Positions 51,411 through 62,757 of a stretch of 64,000 bases of DNA are shown here, piece after piece. Origin of the DNA: Symbiodinium natans (Eukaryota > Sar > Dinophyceae > Suessiales > Symbiodiniaceae); the NCBI GenBank assembly GCA_905221605.1, contig CAJNDS010002777.1, positions 188,501-252,500 on the forward strand, read 5' to 3'. Position numbers and translations under genes: made by a program. The notes beneath the pieces are model-generated. The model was not told where the DNA came from. It saw only the letters and a list, made by a program, of their open reading frames with translations, and made no database searches. Position 1 is the first letter of the stretch, and each line of letters starts with the position of its first letter.

Positions 51411-53051
51411 GTTCAGGTTTAGGATGATTCTCTGCTGCCCCTTTTGGAGGCTCTGGGTGCCCTTGTGCAACGTAACCCCTAAACCGCACATCCCTCGGGG
51501 TTGTAGCCCTAGTCCCCAAGCACGAACCCAGAAACTCAGGTCTTCTGTGTGCCGGTTTGGGGTTGGCTGGTTTTATGGCTCGCTGGCTTTCGCGGGTGCG
51601 CAGTTGTTTTGCCTCAACCGCAAGCCCTACATCCTAAACCTTCAAGGCTAAATCCATATCAACCTTCGTCGAACTTGGAGTCCTAAGCCTAGAGCCTCCA
51701 CCTGACGCCCTACATGCACTTCTCACTTGGCGTCTCAACTAACCCCTAAACCCTAAACCCTAAATCCTAGGGTCTTAATTCCCTTGATGAAGCCCTCAAC
51801 TCTGACCCTTTCCCCTGGTTGAGGGTTAGGGGTTTAGGGTTTAGGATTTAGGGTTTCGGGTTTAGGGTTTAGGGTTTAGGGGCCCAAAAGGGGGTTGTAT
51901 AGGAAACTCGGGCATTAAGGGAGCCCTCTTCGAGGGTACATCTGGTACCCGGGCTCTTCACTAAGGCCAGCAAACCACGGCATCCGCTGCGAGCAGCATA
52001 TCAGGGTACGCACCGGCTACCCTAAGCCCTAAACCCTAAACCCTAAACCCTAAACTCTACACCCTAAACCCTAAACCCTAAACCCTAAACCCTAAACCCT
52101 AAACCCTAAACCCTAAACCCTAAACCCTAAACCCTAAACCCTAAACCCTAAACCCTAAACGCGAAGCCCTAAATCCGAAACCCTAAACCCCAAACATGTA
52201 GGGCTTCGATTCGATCGAGTTTTCGGGTGTGGGGGCTGCAAGGCCCGGGCCCATTAGGGTTTCAGGAGTTTGGGGTTTAGGGTTTAGGAATTTAGGGTTT
52301 AGGACTTCAAGGGGGTTCAAGGGTCTAGCGTTAGGTTTAGGGTTTAGGCTTTGGGGTTTAGGGTTTAGGGTCTAGGGTTTGTTTAGGGCTTAGGGTTGAG
52401 GGCTTGGGGTTCGGAGCTTAGACTAGTAAAGGCAAGGGCTCTGGGAGGGAATGCACTTCCCCCTTAGGCTGCTGGGCGGATGGGTGGTCAGCGGTCTCTT
52501 CCCAACACCCTGAACTCAATCATCCCACCACTTCCGAAAGCCCTGGAACACAAAGTTCCTAAAGCTCTAAACCCTAAACCCCAAACCCCAAACCCCAAAC
52601 CCTAAACCCTAAATGGTAGCCTTTTGCCGTTGTTGGTGCTGGGTTCCCTTATGAAGTAATTAAGCACCCCTCAAAAAAGGCAGACAATAACAATAGATCA
52701 ATACCCTTATTTCATTAAGGTTGCTGGGCTACCAAGTATTCTAATCCAAATTATTAAGATTCTTCTCACAGGAACCCTCGTGTAGTTTTGTTGAGGGCGT
52801 GGAAAGGTTTAGGGTTTAGGGTTTTGGGTTTTGGGTTTTGGGTTTTGGGTTTCTAGTCCCTCGTTTAAGGTTTGTATCGGTTCTTGGAGGGCTTCAGGAC
52901 ATAGGGCTCAGGCTTGGGTATATTGAGGTTTTTCTTGGAGGTGGTAGGACTTCATGGTTCTGGGAATACCCTCAAAGCCCTAAACCCGAAACCCTAAACC
53001 CTAAAGCCCTTAACAAAAACTCCAACTTGGGGTGCGGAGACCTGTCTCCAG
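51411..53051. repeat. Repeat region with element C4
   Basis: TTTAGGG at 51835-51880, CCCTAAA at 52020-52160, TTTAGGG at 52268-52400, C4 at 52613-52736. Possible exon at 52440-52510 (EGMHFPLRLLGGWVVSGLF). Confidence 0.6.
52613..52736 (+). mobile_element. TIR element family C, copy C4
   Basis: TGGTAGCC at the left and GGGCTACCAAG at the right; interior GGGTTCCCTTATGAAGTAAT as in other C copies, plus about 25 extra bases. It follows a CCCTAAA array. Confidence 0.7.
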
Positions 53052-53090
53052 GCTTTCGTGGATGAAATCGAGGGCGACGCTAAGCCCAGT
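53052..53090 (+). CDS. Short exon candidate, acidic
   Basis: CTCCAG|GCT acceptor, frame AFVDEIEGDAKPS, GC donor (GCCCGAAAG). Not recognised. Confidence 0.4.
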
Positions 53091-54482
53091 GCCCGAAAGT
53101 TTACGGCTTTGGGGCTTTAGGGCTTAGGGTTTAGGGTTTGCGGGGTTCTTAGGGTTCTGAGGTGTTGAGGGTTCTTAGGGTTCTTAGGGTTCTTAGGGTT
53201 CTTAGGGTTCTTAGGGTTCTTAGGGTTCTGGTGGCAGGGTTTTTCGGGTTTTCAGGGTGCAGGGCTTAGGGTACCCTTAGCCCTACACCCGAAACCCCAT
53301 GCCCTAATTAGCAACTCGAAGGTCGGGTTTGGGACTTAGGGTTTAGGATTTAGGATATGTGGGGTTTAGGGTTTAGGGGGTTTCAGTTCGACTTGGCGCG
53401 TTGAGGGTAAGAGCCCAGTTTCGGAAGTTCTTGGGGCATTCGGGATTTAAGGTTAAGGGTTTAGGGTGTAGGCTTTAGGGTTTAGGGTGTAGGATTTGCG
53501 GGTTTTCTTGCTTTCAGGGCTTTGGGAGTTTTGCAGCCGGCAGCCGGCTTGAGGCACTTCAGCAGCTGTTGAATGAACTCCGTTATTCCAAACCCTGAAG
53601 CCTTTTCCGCCTTAAAGCCAACAGCCTTAAACCCTAAAACCTAAGCCCCTAATCCCCGGAAGGTATACACTGAGCGCACTGGCCTGTGATCTGGACAATG
53701 CATTTTTTATGGTGTTGTCGGTTCACAGTTTGGGCCTGGGGTATTGGGTGTTCATAAACTCTACACGCTGAAGCCTTAAGCCCTAAACCCTACACCCTGA
53801 GCCCTTAAACTCTAAACCCGTTATGCCCTTACTCCTATACGCCCTGAACCCTTAAACCCCTATAAACCCTACACCCTAAACCCTGAGAGCCGTTGTCTGC
53901 GAATCGCTTGGGGTCCCGCACTCAGGTCCAACCCTTACCACAACTGGCCAGCCCGGCATGTCTGTGATTGCGTGCGCGGAGTCCACTCTCCGGGCCTGTA
54001 GGGTTTAGGGTTTAGGGTTGAGTGCTTTTCAGAAGTTGTTGTTTTTTTGTTGGGGGTGGGGAGGGGGGGTGTCTCGGGGGGTGTTCCAATAGGTCTTTCT
54101 GATGGATGGGCTGTGGGACGGGGGAACCCTTACTTAAAACGAAGCCTACCTGAAGGCCCCCTTTTTTTGTGGGAACAGGTAGATTGATGCCCCGAAGTGC
54201 TCTAATTCCTCCATTGTTGCGGGGGTAAGAAGGTTCCTTCACTACAAGTGCCTGTTCTTCCTAGGCTTCTGATGACTGGGCATCCTCGTAGTCGAAGTAA
54301 ACATGATTAGGTTCTATAGCAAGCTTCCTAGTAATATAGCACAATCATCTCTGACAACTTCATGCATGTTCCTTAGGGAGAGCCAATAAACGTAAGACGT
54401 CTGCACCCTAAACCCTAAACCCTAAACCCTAAACCCTAAACCCTAAACCCTAAACCCTAAACCCTAAACCCTAAACCAGAGA
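53091..54482. repeat. TTCTTAGGG array and degenerate repeat
   Basis: Nonamer TTCTTAGGG at 53168-53228; degenerate TTTAGGG at 53335-53500; degenerate CCCTAAA at 53625-53885; CCCTAAA at 54404-54476. No gene seen. Confidence 0.7.
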
Positions 54483-54688
54483 GAGGAAGACAAAGAAAAC
54501 AAGAAAGCGAGCGAGTAACAGTGTGGGCTTTCAGGAAGCTGAGCACGGCAACGAGGAGCAGGACGACGAGAGAGAGAGAGAGAGAGAGAGGAAGACAAAG
54601 AAAACAAGAAAGCGAGAGAGTAACAGTGTGGGCTTTCAGGAAGCTGAGCCTGGCAGCGAGGAGCAGGACGACGTGGCCGATGCATGCG

Positions 54689-54719
<31 letters not shown>

Positions 54720-54895
54720 GAAGACAAAGAGAAAAGAAAGGAGGAGTCGGTGACCGCCGAGGACGTTCCCGCCTCAGATCGAGAGAGAGAGAGAGAGAGA
54801 ACAAAACAAGAGAGAGTAGATAGAAAGAACCAGAGAGAGTGAGAAAGCAGAGAGAGAGAAAGAGAGAGAGCTAGAGAGAGAGAGAGACAGATCAA
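54483..54895. repeat. GA-rich microsatellite with about 105-130 bp tandem units
   Basis: GAGGAAGACAAAGA starts at 54483, 54588 and 54717. Two units share AACAGTGTGGGCTTTCAGGA. Minus-strand Leu/Ser-rich frames are artefacts of the CT-rich complement. Confidence 0.85.
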
Positions 54896-54969
54896 GAAGC
54901 TGTGTCTGGACAGCGCCTGAAGGAGTCGTCAAGGCCTGCAAAGCGGTGGAAGGCTGTCGAAGGGAGAAA

Positions 54970-55069
54970 NNNNNNNNNNNNNNNNNNNNNNNNNNNNNNN
55001 NNNNNNNNNNNNNNNNNNNNNNNNNNNNNNNNNNNNNNNNNNNNNNNNNNNNNNNNNNNNNNNNNNNNN
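54970..55069. other. Assembly gap, 100 N
   Basis: Exactly 100 N, followed by a G run of about 37 (55070-55106). Content unknown. Confidence 0.99.
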
Positions 55070-55106
<37 letters not shown>

Positions 55107-55290
55107 CGAAACCCGTTGGGGTTCATGGTTTAGGGCCCTGCAAGGGTTTAGGGTTTAGGGTTTAGGCCCTGTAAGCCTTCTACACCGTAAAGCGCAAAAC
55201 CCTGTAAGCAAAGACTAAGTACCCAGAAGCCCGATGAGCCTCGTAACGCGGAATAGGCCCAAGAAGCGTTCAAGCTACGCGCCCCATCTG

Positions 55291-55395
55291 GCGGTTTCCG
55301 AAATTAGGGGTGCCTTAGTGGGGTCCTTGTTTCTAAAAAAGGAATGCTACTATTTGGGGATCTAGTTTGGGGGTCCCCTATTTTCGTAAACCCCC
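55291..55395 (+). mobile_element. TIR element family D, copy D5
   Basis: GCGGTTTCCGAAATTAGGGG at the left, TTTTCGTAAACCCCC at the right; 105 bp; family core GGAATGCTACTATTTGGGG. Confidence 0.65.
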
Positions 55396-55700
55396 ATATG
55401 GCCTTTGACCCGAGATTTAGGGTTTAGGGTTTAGGGTTTAGGGACTCCTCAAATTCGGGTTTCAGGTTCAAGGTATGTGGTTGCTGGGGTTTAGGGTTTG
55501 GTGTATTTCAGGTTTTGTTGGTTTAGTGTTTCTCTCATTTCAAGGAAACCTTCCCCTCCCTAATTGAGGGCTCACAAGGGTTCAGAGCGAGCGTTCGATT
55601 CCGGGTCTCGCCTCCCCAAACCCCTGAGCCCCTAAAACCCAAACCCTAATCCCTAAACCCTATAGAAGCTTGGCGAATTTGACGAACGTATGGGCTGATC

Positions 55701-55922
55701 ATGAGCGGTTTACCTGAATCGGCAGCTACCGAATTTCTAGCGCCATGCTTTATCCCCGATGCAGTAGCTCAACACCAAGGTGTCGAGGTGGCTTTTTGGG
55801 GGTTTACGGGGTCTTGGGGTTTACGGCCCAAAAGCGCGGCCAGGTTTCACGCAGTGGACGTGGGCCACGCCACCTGGCGGTTGGCCAACATCTGCCTTAG
55901 TCTGAGCTGGGGGCTGGCTTAG
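55701..55922 (+). CDS. Exon or small ORF candidate, unknown
   Basis: From ATG: SGLPESAATEFLAPCFIPDA, later SAARFHAVDVGHATWRLANI, stop TAG. GGGCTG|GC at the end could be a donor instead. Composition is protein-like across 73 codons. Not recognised. Confidence 0.4.
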   Translation: MSGLPESAATEFLAPCFIPDAVAQHQGVEVAFWGFTGSWGLRPKSAARFHAVDVGHATWRLANICLSLSWGLA

Positions 55923-56085
55923 GGTTTAGGGTTTAGGGTTTAGGGTTTAGGGTTTAGGGTTTAGGGTTTAGGGTTTAGGGTTTAGGGTTTAGGGTTTAGG
56001 GTTTAGGGTTTACGGTTTAGGGTTTAGGGTTTAGGGTTTAGGCCTTAGGGTTCAGGGTTAGGGTTTATAGGGTTTAGGGTTTACC
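55920..56085. repeat. TTTAGGG array
   Basis: About 19 near-perfect units then a degenerate tail. Confidence 0.95.
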
Positions 56086-56533
56086 AGTTCAGGCCCCCTT
56101 ACGGGGATCCCTTTGATGTCAGCTACCGATCCTGGCACCCGGAAGTTTGGTCTACGGCCATGGGTGTATAGAGTTCAGGTGGACGCTGAGTCCATGTGTC
56201 GAAGATCCAGCGAAAGTTGTTGAGCCCCTGCTGGCCCAAGTTTCTGCGACCTAGAAGCTTTCGCAAAACCCGAAGCCCTCTCTCAACCCTGAATCAAAAC
56301 CCTACGCAATCCTAAGCTCCTAAACTCAACCTCTAAACCCTGAGCACTGGACTGCGCTAGACCCAAAGCCCCAAAGCCAAGCCCAACCCAAAACCCAACC
56401 CCTTCCTTGATCGTCATCCGAGAACCCAGAGCCCCAAACCCCAAGCAACCCTAACCCTAAACCCTAAACCCTAAACCCTAAACCCTGAACCCTGAACCCT
56501 AAACCCCCCTAAACCCTCCAAAGCCCAGGTCAG
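56086..56533. repeat. Unique DNA and degenerate CCCTAAA
   Basis: Unique DNA to 56270, then decayed CCCTAAA with a cleaner run at 56451-56512. No gene seen. Confidence 0.6.
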
Positions 56534-57101
56534 GTGACGGAGTACCTGGCCTTCCACGAGACCTTCGCCATGCTCGTGGCAGCCCTGTGCTGGCCGCTGA
56601 GATCATCCCGGCTTCTCCCCCACAAGCCTCCGCCCGCTGAGGGTTTAGGGTTTAGGTTTTAAGGGTTTAGGGTTTGGGGCTTAGGGTTTAGGATTTAGGG
56701 TTTAGGGTTTAGGGTTTAGGGTTTAGGGTTTAGGGTTTAGGGTTTAGGCCCCCCCCCCACCCCTCTTCCTCCCCAAGAATCAAGCAATTGCTCTGTGAGG
56801 GCCACCTGCCTACGATGCTTGGCAAGCCGCGCGAAAGCAAGTGGCCGAACTGCGGGAGGTGATCACGAACATGAATCGGCAGATCAAGCGGCTGACCGCG
56901 CAGCTTCCGGAAGAGCAGCGGCACCCACCCCCTGGCTGTACGCCGCCAGATGAACCGGAGGAGCCACCTCCAGACTTTGGCCCAGCAAGCAATGCAGCGC
57001 GGGGCGGCGGAGCGGGCGCTGCGTGCGCCCCGGCTTTCCTTGGCACTGTCGATCTTGTCCACCTTGGCTTCCCTTCAAGCCCAAAACCCCTAAAACCCTA
57101 A
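56534..57101 (+). CDS. Two exons of an unknown gene, coiled coil plus Pro-rich tail
   Basis: Exon 56534-56642 (GTCAG|GTG; VTEYLAFHETFAMLVAALCW), GT donor, TTTAGGG intron with a C-run, exon 56800-57101 (GTGAG|G). The phases join. The second exon holds a coiled-coil-like part (ARKQVAELREVITNMNRQIK), then a Pro/Ala-rich tail (PPDEPEEPPPDFGPASNAAR). The frame stops at 57101 inside repeat, so the true exon end is probably earlier. Not recognised. Confidence 0.5.
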
Positions 57102-58018
57102 ACCCACTCCAACCCTAACCAAAACCTTAACCAACTCGAACCCAAAAACCCTAAACCCAAAACAACTTGACAGCCCTAAGCCCCAAGCCCTCTCCACCCT
57201 CAAGCCTTTGATCCCTGTGAGCTTTCTGGGCCTGAGGTTTTCCAGTCCTCTTCAGGGCCTTTGGCGCCTTCATTGCCTTGACGGGTTGAAGGGTTGAAGG
57301 GTTTAGGGTTTAGGGTTTAGGGCTTCGTAGGGCTATCCTAAACCCGAAACCCTAAACCCTAAGCCGTTCAATGCTTGTGCTTTGAGGGTTAAAGTGATAG
57401 GCCCTGTTGAGGGTTTCAGGGTGTTAGGTTTGGGGTTCAAGGTTTGCGGGTCCTTGTACTCAAGGACTAAGGTAAAGCCTAACGCCTAAACCCTAAACCC
57501 TAGACCAAAACCCTAAGCACTCTCGATCTGTGTTAGGGATCCGTTTTACTTTTTGGGTTATGGGCTTTCTTATATATGAACAAAAAGGATCCTTTTTTCT
57601 ACTTGGGGAACAGGGATTAAGTAATCCTTAAGCCCTAGACCCTAAACCCGCAGGTAGATGTCCGAGTCTGGAGCTGGAGGGAGGGTTTGGCGCGAAGAGG
57701 TTGCTTCGTGCAGTTTGTATTCGGACCTCGTGTTTTGCAACACGAGGCGATGCGAGAGGCTCCATGACATTGTCAATTGTCATGGCCAAAAACCCTACGC
57801 CCGAACTCCTAGAGCCTGCAGCCAGCACCTTCATCCCTGGACCCTAAACCTTAAATCCTACACTCAACGCCTAGAGCCTTAATCCCTACAGCCTTAACAC
57901 CCTAACTCCTACAGCCAACACCCTAAACCCTAAACCCTAGACCCTAAACCCTCAACCCTAAACCCTAAACCCTAAACCCCACACCCTAAACCCTCATGAA
58001 GCCCCAAGCGGGAACAAG
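57102..58018. other. Degenerate repeat and unique DNA
   Basis: CCCTAAA runs at 57105-57160, 57338-57362 and 57915-57995; TTTAGGG at 57300-57325. An element-like stretch at 57540-57600 (ATCCGTTTTAC...AAAAAGGATCC) looks like an inverted repeat. No supported gene. Confidence 0.5.
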
Positions 58019-58105
58019 GTCACGACCTGGCCCACCCCGGGCTCAACAACCGGTTCCTGGTGGAAACGCGGCACCCGTTGGACTCCGGGCAGCAGCGGAT
58101 TCCGG
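58019..58105 (+). CDS. Exon candidate, unknown protein
   Basis: ACAAG|GT acceptor, frame HDLAHPGLNNRFLVETRHPL then DSGQQRIP, GT donor. Its last 19 bases are duplicated beyond the following TTTAGGG array. Not recognised. Confidence 0.5.
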
Positions 58106-58215
58106 GTTTTCAAGGTTTTAGGGTTTATTTAGGGTTTATTTAGGGTTCAGGGTTTAGGGTTTAGGGTTTAGGGTTAAGGGTTTAGGCTCCGGGCAGCAGC
58201 GGATTGCGGGTGTTT
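58083..58215. repeat. TTTAGGG-type array flanked by an identical 19-bp duplication
   Basis: CTCCGGGCAGCAGCGGATT occurs at 58083-58101 and 58197-58215, identical. Between them are TTTAGGG, TTTATTTAGGG and TTCAGGG units. Confidence 0.9.
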
Positions 58216-59577
58216 TTTATGGTTTTAGGGCTCAGGGTTTACAGGTTTTTTCAGGTTTATAGGGTTTAGGGGTCTAGGGTTTAGGGGTTCTTAGGGTTTG
58301 GGGGTTTATAGGGTTTGAGGGTTTAGGCTTCAGGGTTTGTGGGGTGCAGGTTAGGTAGTTTGGGGTTTGGGTTTTGGGGTTCAGGCTTAGGTTTACAAGT
58401 AGCCTGATGTTAATTTTGTTCTATAAGTCGTCACGCGAAACCAAATTAACACCTTAGAAGACCCCAAGCCCTAACATCCTCAAGCCATTATAAGACCCAA
58501 AACCCTAACATCCCGAAGCCCTCATAAGGCCCTAGGCCTAAACCCAAAGAACCCTCAAACCTCCTAAACCACAAACCCCAAAACAAATAACAGCCTAAAA
58601 CGCCCTCAAACCCTAAACCCTAAAATCCCCAAGCCTTTGAAAGACCCTAGTTCTAAACACAAGCGCCAAGGCCATGACCTACAACGACCGGCTCGGACGC
58701 CCAGAGGGAGGCTTTTAGGGTTTATAGGGCTTCTAGGGTTTTTCATAGGGCTTTTGGGGTTTATGAGGCTTGTAGGGCTTACTTTGAGTTTAGGCTTTAG
58801 GTGTTGCTTTTGTTGATTTATGTGTTTCTTTGTTTGTTTTTTAGGGCTTTTAGGGTTTATGGGGCTTTTAGGGCTGTTAGGGCTTTTAGGGTTTATGAGG
58901 CTTTTAGGGTTTATGGGCTTATTGGGCTTTTAGGGCTTATAATAGGGCTTTTTGGGGTTTAGAGGGTTTATAGGGTTTTAGGGTTTACTTTGAGTTTCGG
59001 CAAACCCTAAACCCGACCCTAAGCCCTACCTTTTTTTGTTTTTGTGCCCCGGGGGGGGGGGGGGGGGGGGGGGGGGGTCTGCTGCTAATTTTTGTCAGGG
59101 ACCCCAGTGTAACAGGAGTGATGATGTGATGGCCGATGCAAGAAGACCTAAGCTTGGGATGTTCCCCCTTTTACTAACAGTCCTCAATTTGGAATTATAA
59201 TGGGGCCCTTAATCTGGACGATAATCGGGGGTACTATAATCCCTTTTAAGCACTGTTAGTATAAAAAGGAACATCCCAATCTAGTTTCAGTATGAACGTT
59301 TTTTCCGTCGACCCAGAAACTGAACTAAACCCCGCGATACGAAGATTTGCATCGGCAACTTAGAAGCCCTAACACCCAAACCTTGAAACCCCTAAACCCT
59401 TAACCGTGAAACCCTAAACCCCAAAACCCAACCCTTGAAACCCGAAACCCTAAACTAAACCCCAGAACCCCAGAACCCCAGAACCCCAGAACCGCAGAAC
59501 CGCAGAACCGCAGAACCCCAGAACCCCGAACCCTTTCCCCTAAACCCTAAACCCTTAACCCTAAACCCTAAACCCAG
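58216..59577. repeat. Degenerate repeat, G run and element B5
   Basis: TTTAGGG/TTATAGGG/TTTTAGGG variants 58225-58390 and 58710-59000; decayed CCCTAAA 58450-58640; G run at 59050-59077; B5 at 59154-59279; CCCCAGAA array at 59461-59525. Confidence 0.65.
59154..59279 (+). mobile_element. TIR element family B, copy B5, complete
   Basis: TTGGGATGTTCCCCCTTTTA at the left and TAAAAAGGAACATCCCAA at the right, continuing inward as TACTAACAGT and ACTGTTAGTA: about 28-bp inverted ends on a 126-bp element. It is the reference copy for family B. Confidence 0.8.
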
Positions 59578-59629
59578 GTCGTGCTTGGAGAGTATGAGCT
59601 GCAGCCGCCTCTTTGCCCGGCCCCTAGAG
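59578..59629 (+). CDS. Exon candidate, unknown protein
   Basis: AACCCAG|GTC acceptor directly after CCCTAAA, frame VVLGEYELQPPLCPAPR, GT donor. Not recognised. Confidence 0.45.
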
Positions 59630-60430
59630 GTTTGTCTTTGCTGAGTTTGGGGGCTCAGGCTTCGGGGTTCAGGGGTTTAGGGTTTAGGGTTTTGGGTTTA
59701 GGGTTTAGGGTTTTGGAGTTTTGGGGCTTTTTTTGTTTCTCCATGGTTTGGGGTTTAGCCGATTCATGGTTCCAAGTTGTGGGTAGAGTCTGGGGGTTCA
59801 ATGCTGTACAGGGCTTGTAGCAGGGAGAGGAGTGGAGTGTTCCATGGGGTTCAAGGCTGCTTTATGCTCAGCTAGGGTCATACTCAGGTTAAAACACGGT
59901 GGGGGGGGGGGGGGGGGGGTGTTGGGGTTGTTAACTTGGAACTTAATCATGTTGGAAGCTGTCATATTGTAAGCCCCAAGCCCCAAACCCCTTAAAAACC
60001 CTAAATCCAGCCAAGATTTCAGGGGCAGCTGGGACGGCTATGGGGGGAGCGTGTGGCACGCCCTAAACCCCAGACGGACCCTAGGACCTAAACCGATAAG
60101 CCCTTGCGGCTTGGGGCTTGGACTTGTTTAGGGGTGGGATTGGTGGCTTGAGGCAGACGGAGGGCTTGGGGGGCTTCCTAAAAGGACTCTGTTTTGGGGG
60201 GGTTAGGCTTTGAGCGTCTTCGACATCAGACACTAAACCCTTAAGGTCCCAGCATACACTAAACAATGGTGCTTTTGGTTGCCCTAAACCCTATAGCCTA
60301 AACCCTAAACCCCTATATAGCCTAAACCCTAAACCTTAAATCCTATAGCCTGAGCCCTAACCCCTAAACCCGAAACCCTACACCCTAAACCCTCAACCCT
60401 AAACCCTAAACGCTGAACCCTACCCCCTAG
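59630..60430. other. Unique DNA, G run 59901-59919, degenerate CCCTAAA
   Basis: TTTAGGG at 59675-59712; CCCTAAA at 60282-60420. No supported frame. Confidence 0.55.
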
Positions 60431-60523
60431 GAACACTGGCCAAGCCTCTGAGCTCCAAGGAGATCGTCAGCCAACCCCACTGCGCCATCTTTGTCGGGGC
60501 ACCCAGCCGCAGCCTACTGCAGG
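60431..60523 (+). CDS. Exon candidate, unknown protein
   Basis: CCCTAG|G acceptor, frame TLAKPLSSKEIVSQPHCAIF then VGAPSRSLLQ, GT donor. Composition strongly protein-like. Not recognised. Confidence 0.5.
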
Positions 60524-61714
60524 GTTCAGGGTTTAGGGTTTAGGGTGTAGGGTGTAGGGTATAGGGTATAGGGTATAGGGTTGAGAGTGTTGATTAGGGT
60601 TTAGGGTTGAGAGTGCAGGGTTTGCGTTCAGAGCTTAGCTGTTTAGCTGCACATGTTCTCGGTGGAATTTGCACGACTGTTTGAGGGAGCTCATTTCCCA
60701 ACAGGTTCACCTCTTGTGCCTTACCACCTAAAGCCTAAGCCCCAAACCTCATCCCTAAACCCTAATTTAGTAGCTGAATGAGTACACTTTTGGGGTACTA
60801 TCATCCCATATAGAACTGAACGTCTACACTTTTTGGGGCTTGTGAACTCAGGAACTAAGCCAAAACCCCAGGGCCTAAGCCCTAAACCCTAAACCTTCTG
60901 ATCGTGGGAGTCCGCCGCCTTTTTGGGTTCTCAGGCGTTTCTTGAGGCGTTAGGGTTTAGGGTTTAGGGTTTAGGGTTATCCAAACCCTGTGGGCGCTCT
61001 TTGTCTCACCTTTTTTGTTGGGAGTGTGGGGTTTCGGGAGTTGAGGGAGCTTGGGCTGTAGGGTTTAGGGTTTAGGGTTTAGGGTTTAGGGTTTAGGGTT
61101 TAGGGTTTAGGGTTTAGGGCTATAGAAAGAGAGCTTATAGGGAGTAGGACTTAAGGAGCTTAGGATTTCCAAAGGCCGCACAATGCTGACTTCTCCTCGC
61201 TTGGAGTTCCCGCCTGCACCCTAGAGCCTACACCCGAAACACTACCTAGGGGCCCATGCACCTGTCTAGTATGTACTTGGGCCCCAACATCATTCTGTTT
61301 ACACGGAGAAACCCTAAATCCCCGAAAACCCGAAACCTGAAGCCCGTGTACCCTTCCAACACGTCACAGAGAGGCCTAAACCCCAAACCTAAGCCCTAGA
61401 CGCTAAACCCTGAAGCCCAGACCCAAGCCTGAGCTCGCACTTGTCCCTGAACTCTGACCCCAGTTTAGGGATTGGGTGGGGTCTAGGGTGGTTTGAGGCT
61501 TTTTGGAGTTTAGGGTCGAGGCTTTTAGGGGTTTAGTGGCTTCATGCGCCCCACTCAGAAGAAGTAGGACAGGCACCGTTCTTTTTTGGCTCCTTGCCCT
61601 CAGAGCGTGGGTGTATGGCGGATTTCGGATTTGAGCACTGTATGAGGTTGAGGGTTGAGGGGGTTAAACCCCAAGACCTAAACCCTAAATGAGTTCAGCC
61701 CAGTGCCACTTCAG
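60524..61714. repeat. Repeat region with element A4
   Basis: TTTAGGG/TATAGGG at 60527-60625, A4 at 60767-60859, TTTAGGG at 60952-60978 and 61062-61122, decayed CCCTAAA and TTTAGGG after that. No gene seen. Confidence 0.6.
60767..60859 (+). mobile_element. TIR element family A, copy A4
   Basis: TTAGTAGCTGAATGAGTACA at the left, CTCAGGAACTAAG at the right. About 93 bp, with a small internal deletion relative to A2. Confidence 0.65.
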
Positions 61715-61766
61715 GAGCCCCTCTCCAGGAGCATGTACCATACCGTTCGCAAGGCGCTCTGGGGGA
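61715..61766 (+). CDS. Exon candidate, unknown protein
   Basis: CTTCAG|GAG acceptor, frame EPLSRSMYHTVRKALWG, GT donor. The open frame extends left (EFSPVPLQ). Not recognised. Confidence 0.45.
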
Positions 61767-62463
61767 GTTCAGTTCAGGGTTTTGTCAGGGTTTAGGGTGG
61801 TTTGAGATTTAGAGCCCTAACCCCTACATCACACCCGAAAACCTTAAATCCAGCCTGCTCTGCAACACCCTGAACGCCAACAGTGGCACATGAAGATTTG
61901 CCGTAGGCTCCCGGAGCTTTTTTGGTGTGTAGAGGGGACATAGCTGATTATTTTGAACAAATGTTGGAGCTATGTTCAAATGTTCCTGATTAGCCATAGG
62001 ACACGTTAACTGCTATAGGACCCCCAAGCCCACCCCAAGACTCGCCAGGGGTTTCGCAGTGAAGGAGACTGAAGTCGAGCTGGGAAGGGGGTCAAACTAG
62101 GCGTTAGGCTTTAGGGTTCAGGATTAAAGGGTTCCGTGTGTCAAGTCGTCTTTTTGCTTGGGAGCGGTTTTCTCCTGGGTTTAGGGTTCAGGGTTTATAT
62201 ACATGTGAATGTTTAGACGCAATAACCATACGTGCATACATACATACATACATACGTACATACATACATACATACATACATACATCTGGAGTTGGATTGC
62301 ATTCTCAAGGACTCGAGTCATGCCAAGACAAGTCAAGCCCGAAGCAGAGGGCACCCCAGCTCAAGCGGAAGCTCCTGCAACGCTGAATTCTTGTTAAGCG
62401 CAAAACCCTAGAAAGTAGACCCGAAAACCCTGAACCCTGCACCCTAAACCCTAGAACCCCAAG
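61767..62463. other. Unique DNA with a CATA microsatellite
   Basis: CATACATA repeat at 62232-62285. The segment 62300-62400 is open in three + frames (one reads MPRQVKPEAEGTPAQAEAPA); probably coding, frame undecided. Confidence 0.5.
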
Positions 62464-62560
62464 GCCTCATCGGTATCGGGACCACAGAATCTGCAAGCCA
62501 GTCTTGGCTCGACTTTCTGAGTAAGACTTTGGCCATGGAAGTGGCCCACAACATCCCAGG
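62464..62560 (+). CDS. Exon candidate, unknown protein
   Basis: CCCAAG|G acceptor, frame LIGIGTTESASQSWLDFLSK then TLAMEVAHNIP, GT donor into TTTAGGG. Another frame (PHRYRDHRICKPVLARLSE, stop) is also open. Not recognised. Confidence 0.45.
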
Positions 62561-62709
62561 GTTTAGGGTTTAGGGGTTAGGGTTTAGGGTTTAGGGTTTA
62601 GGGTTGAGGGTTTAGGGTTTAGGGGTTAGGGAAAGTTGATTCTCAGGCATGCCCCACCACGCCACGCGGAATTCCTGACCCACGACACCCTCAGTCGCAA
62701 CACCCGCAG

Positions 62710-62755
62710 GTCACGATTGCCGCCATCCTCAACACCGACACAGCATGGCAGCCCA
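62710..62755 (+). CDS. Short exon candidate
   Basis: CCGCAG|GTC acceptor, frame VTIAAILNTDTAWQP, GT donor into TTTTAGGG. Its phase does not match the preceding candidate. Not recognised. Confidence 0.4.
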
Positions 62756-62757
62756 GT

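Noticed and set aside
54457-54895. Ser/Leu-rich minus-strand ORFs resembling membrane proteins
   Set aside because: Complement of GA microsatellite; composition follows the repeat.
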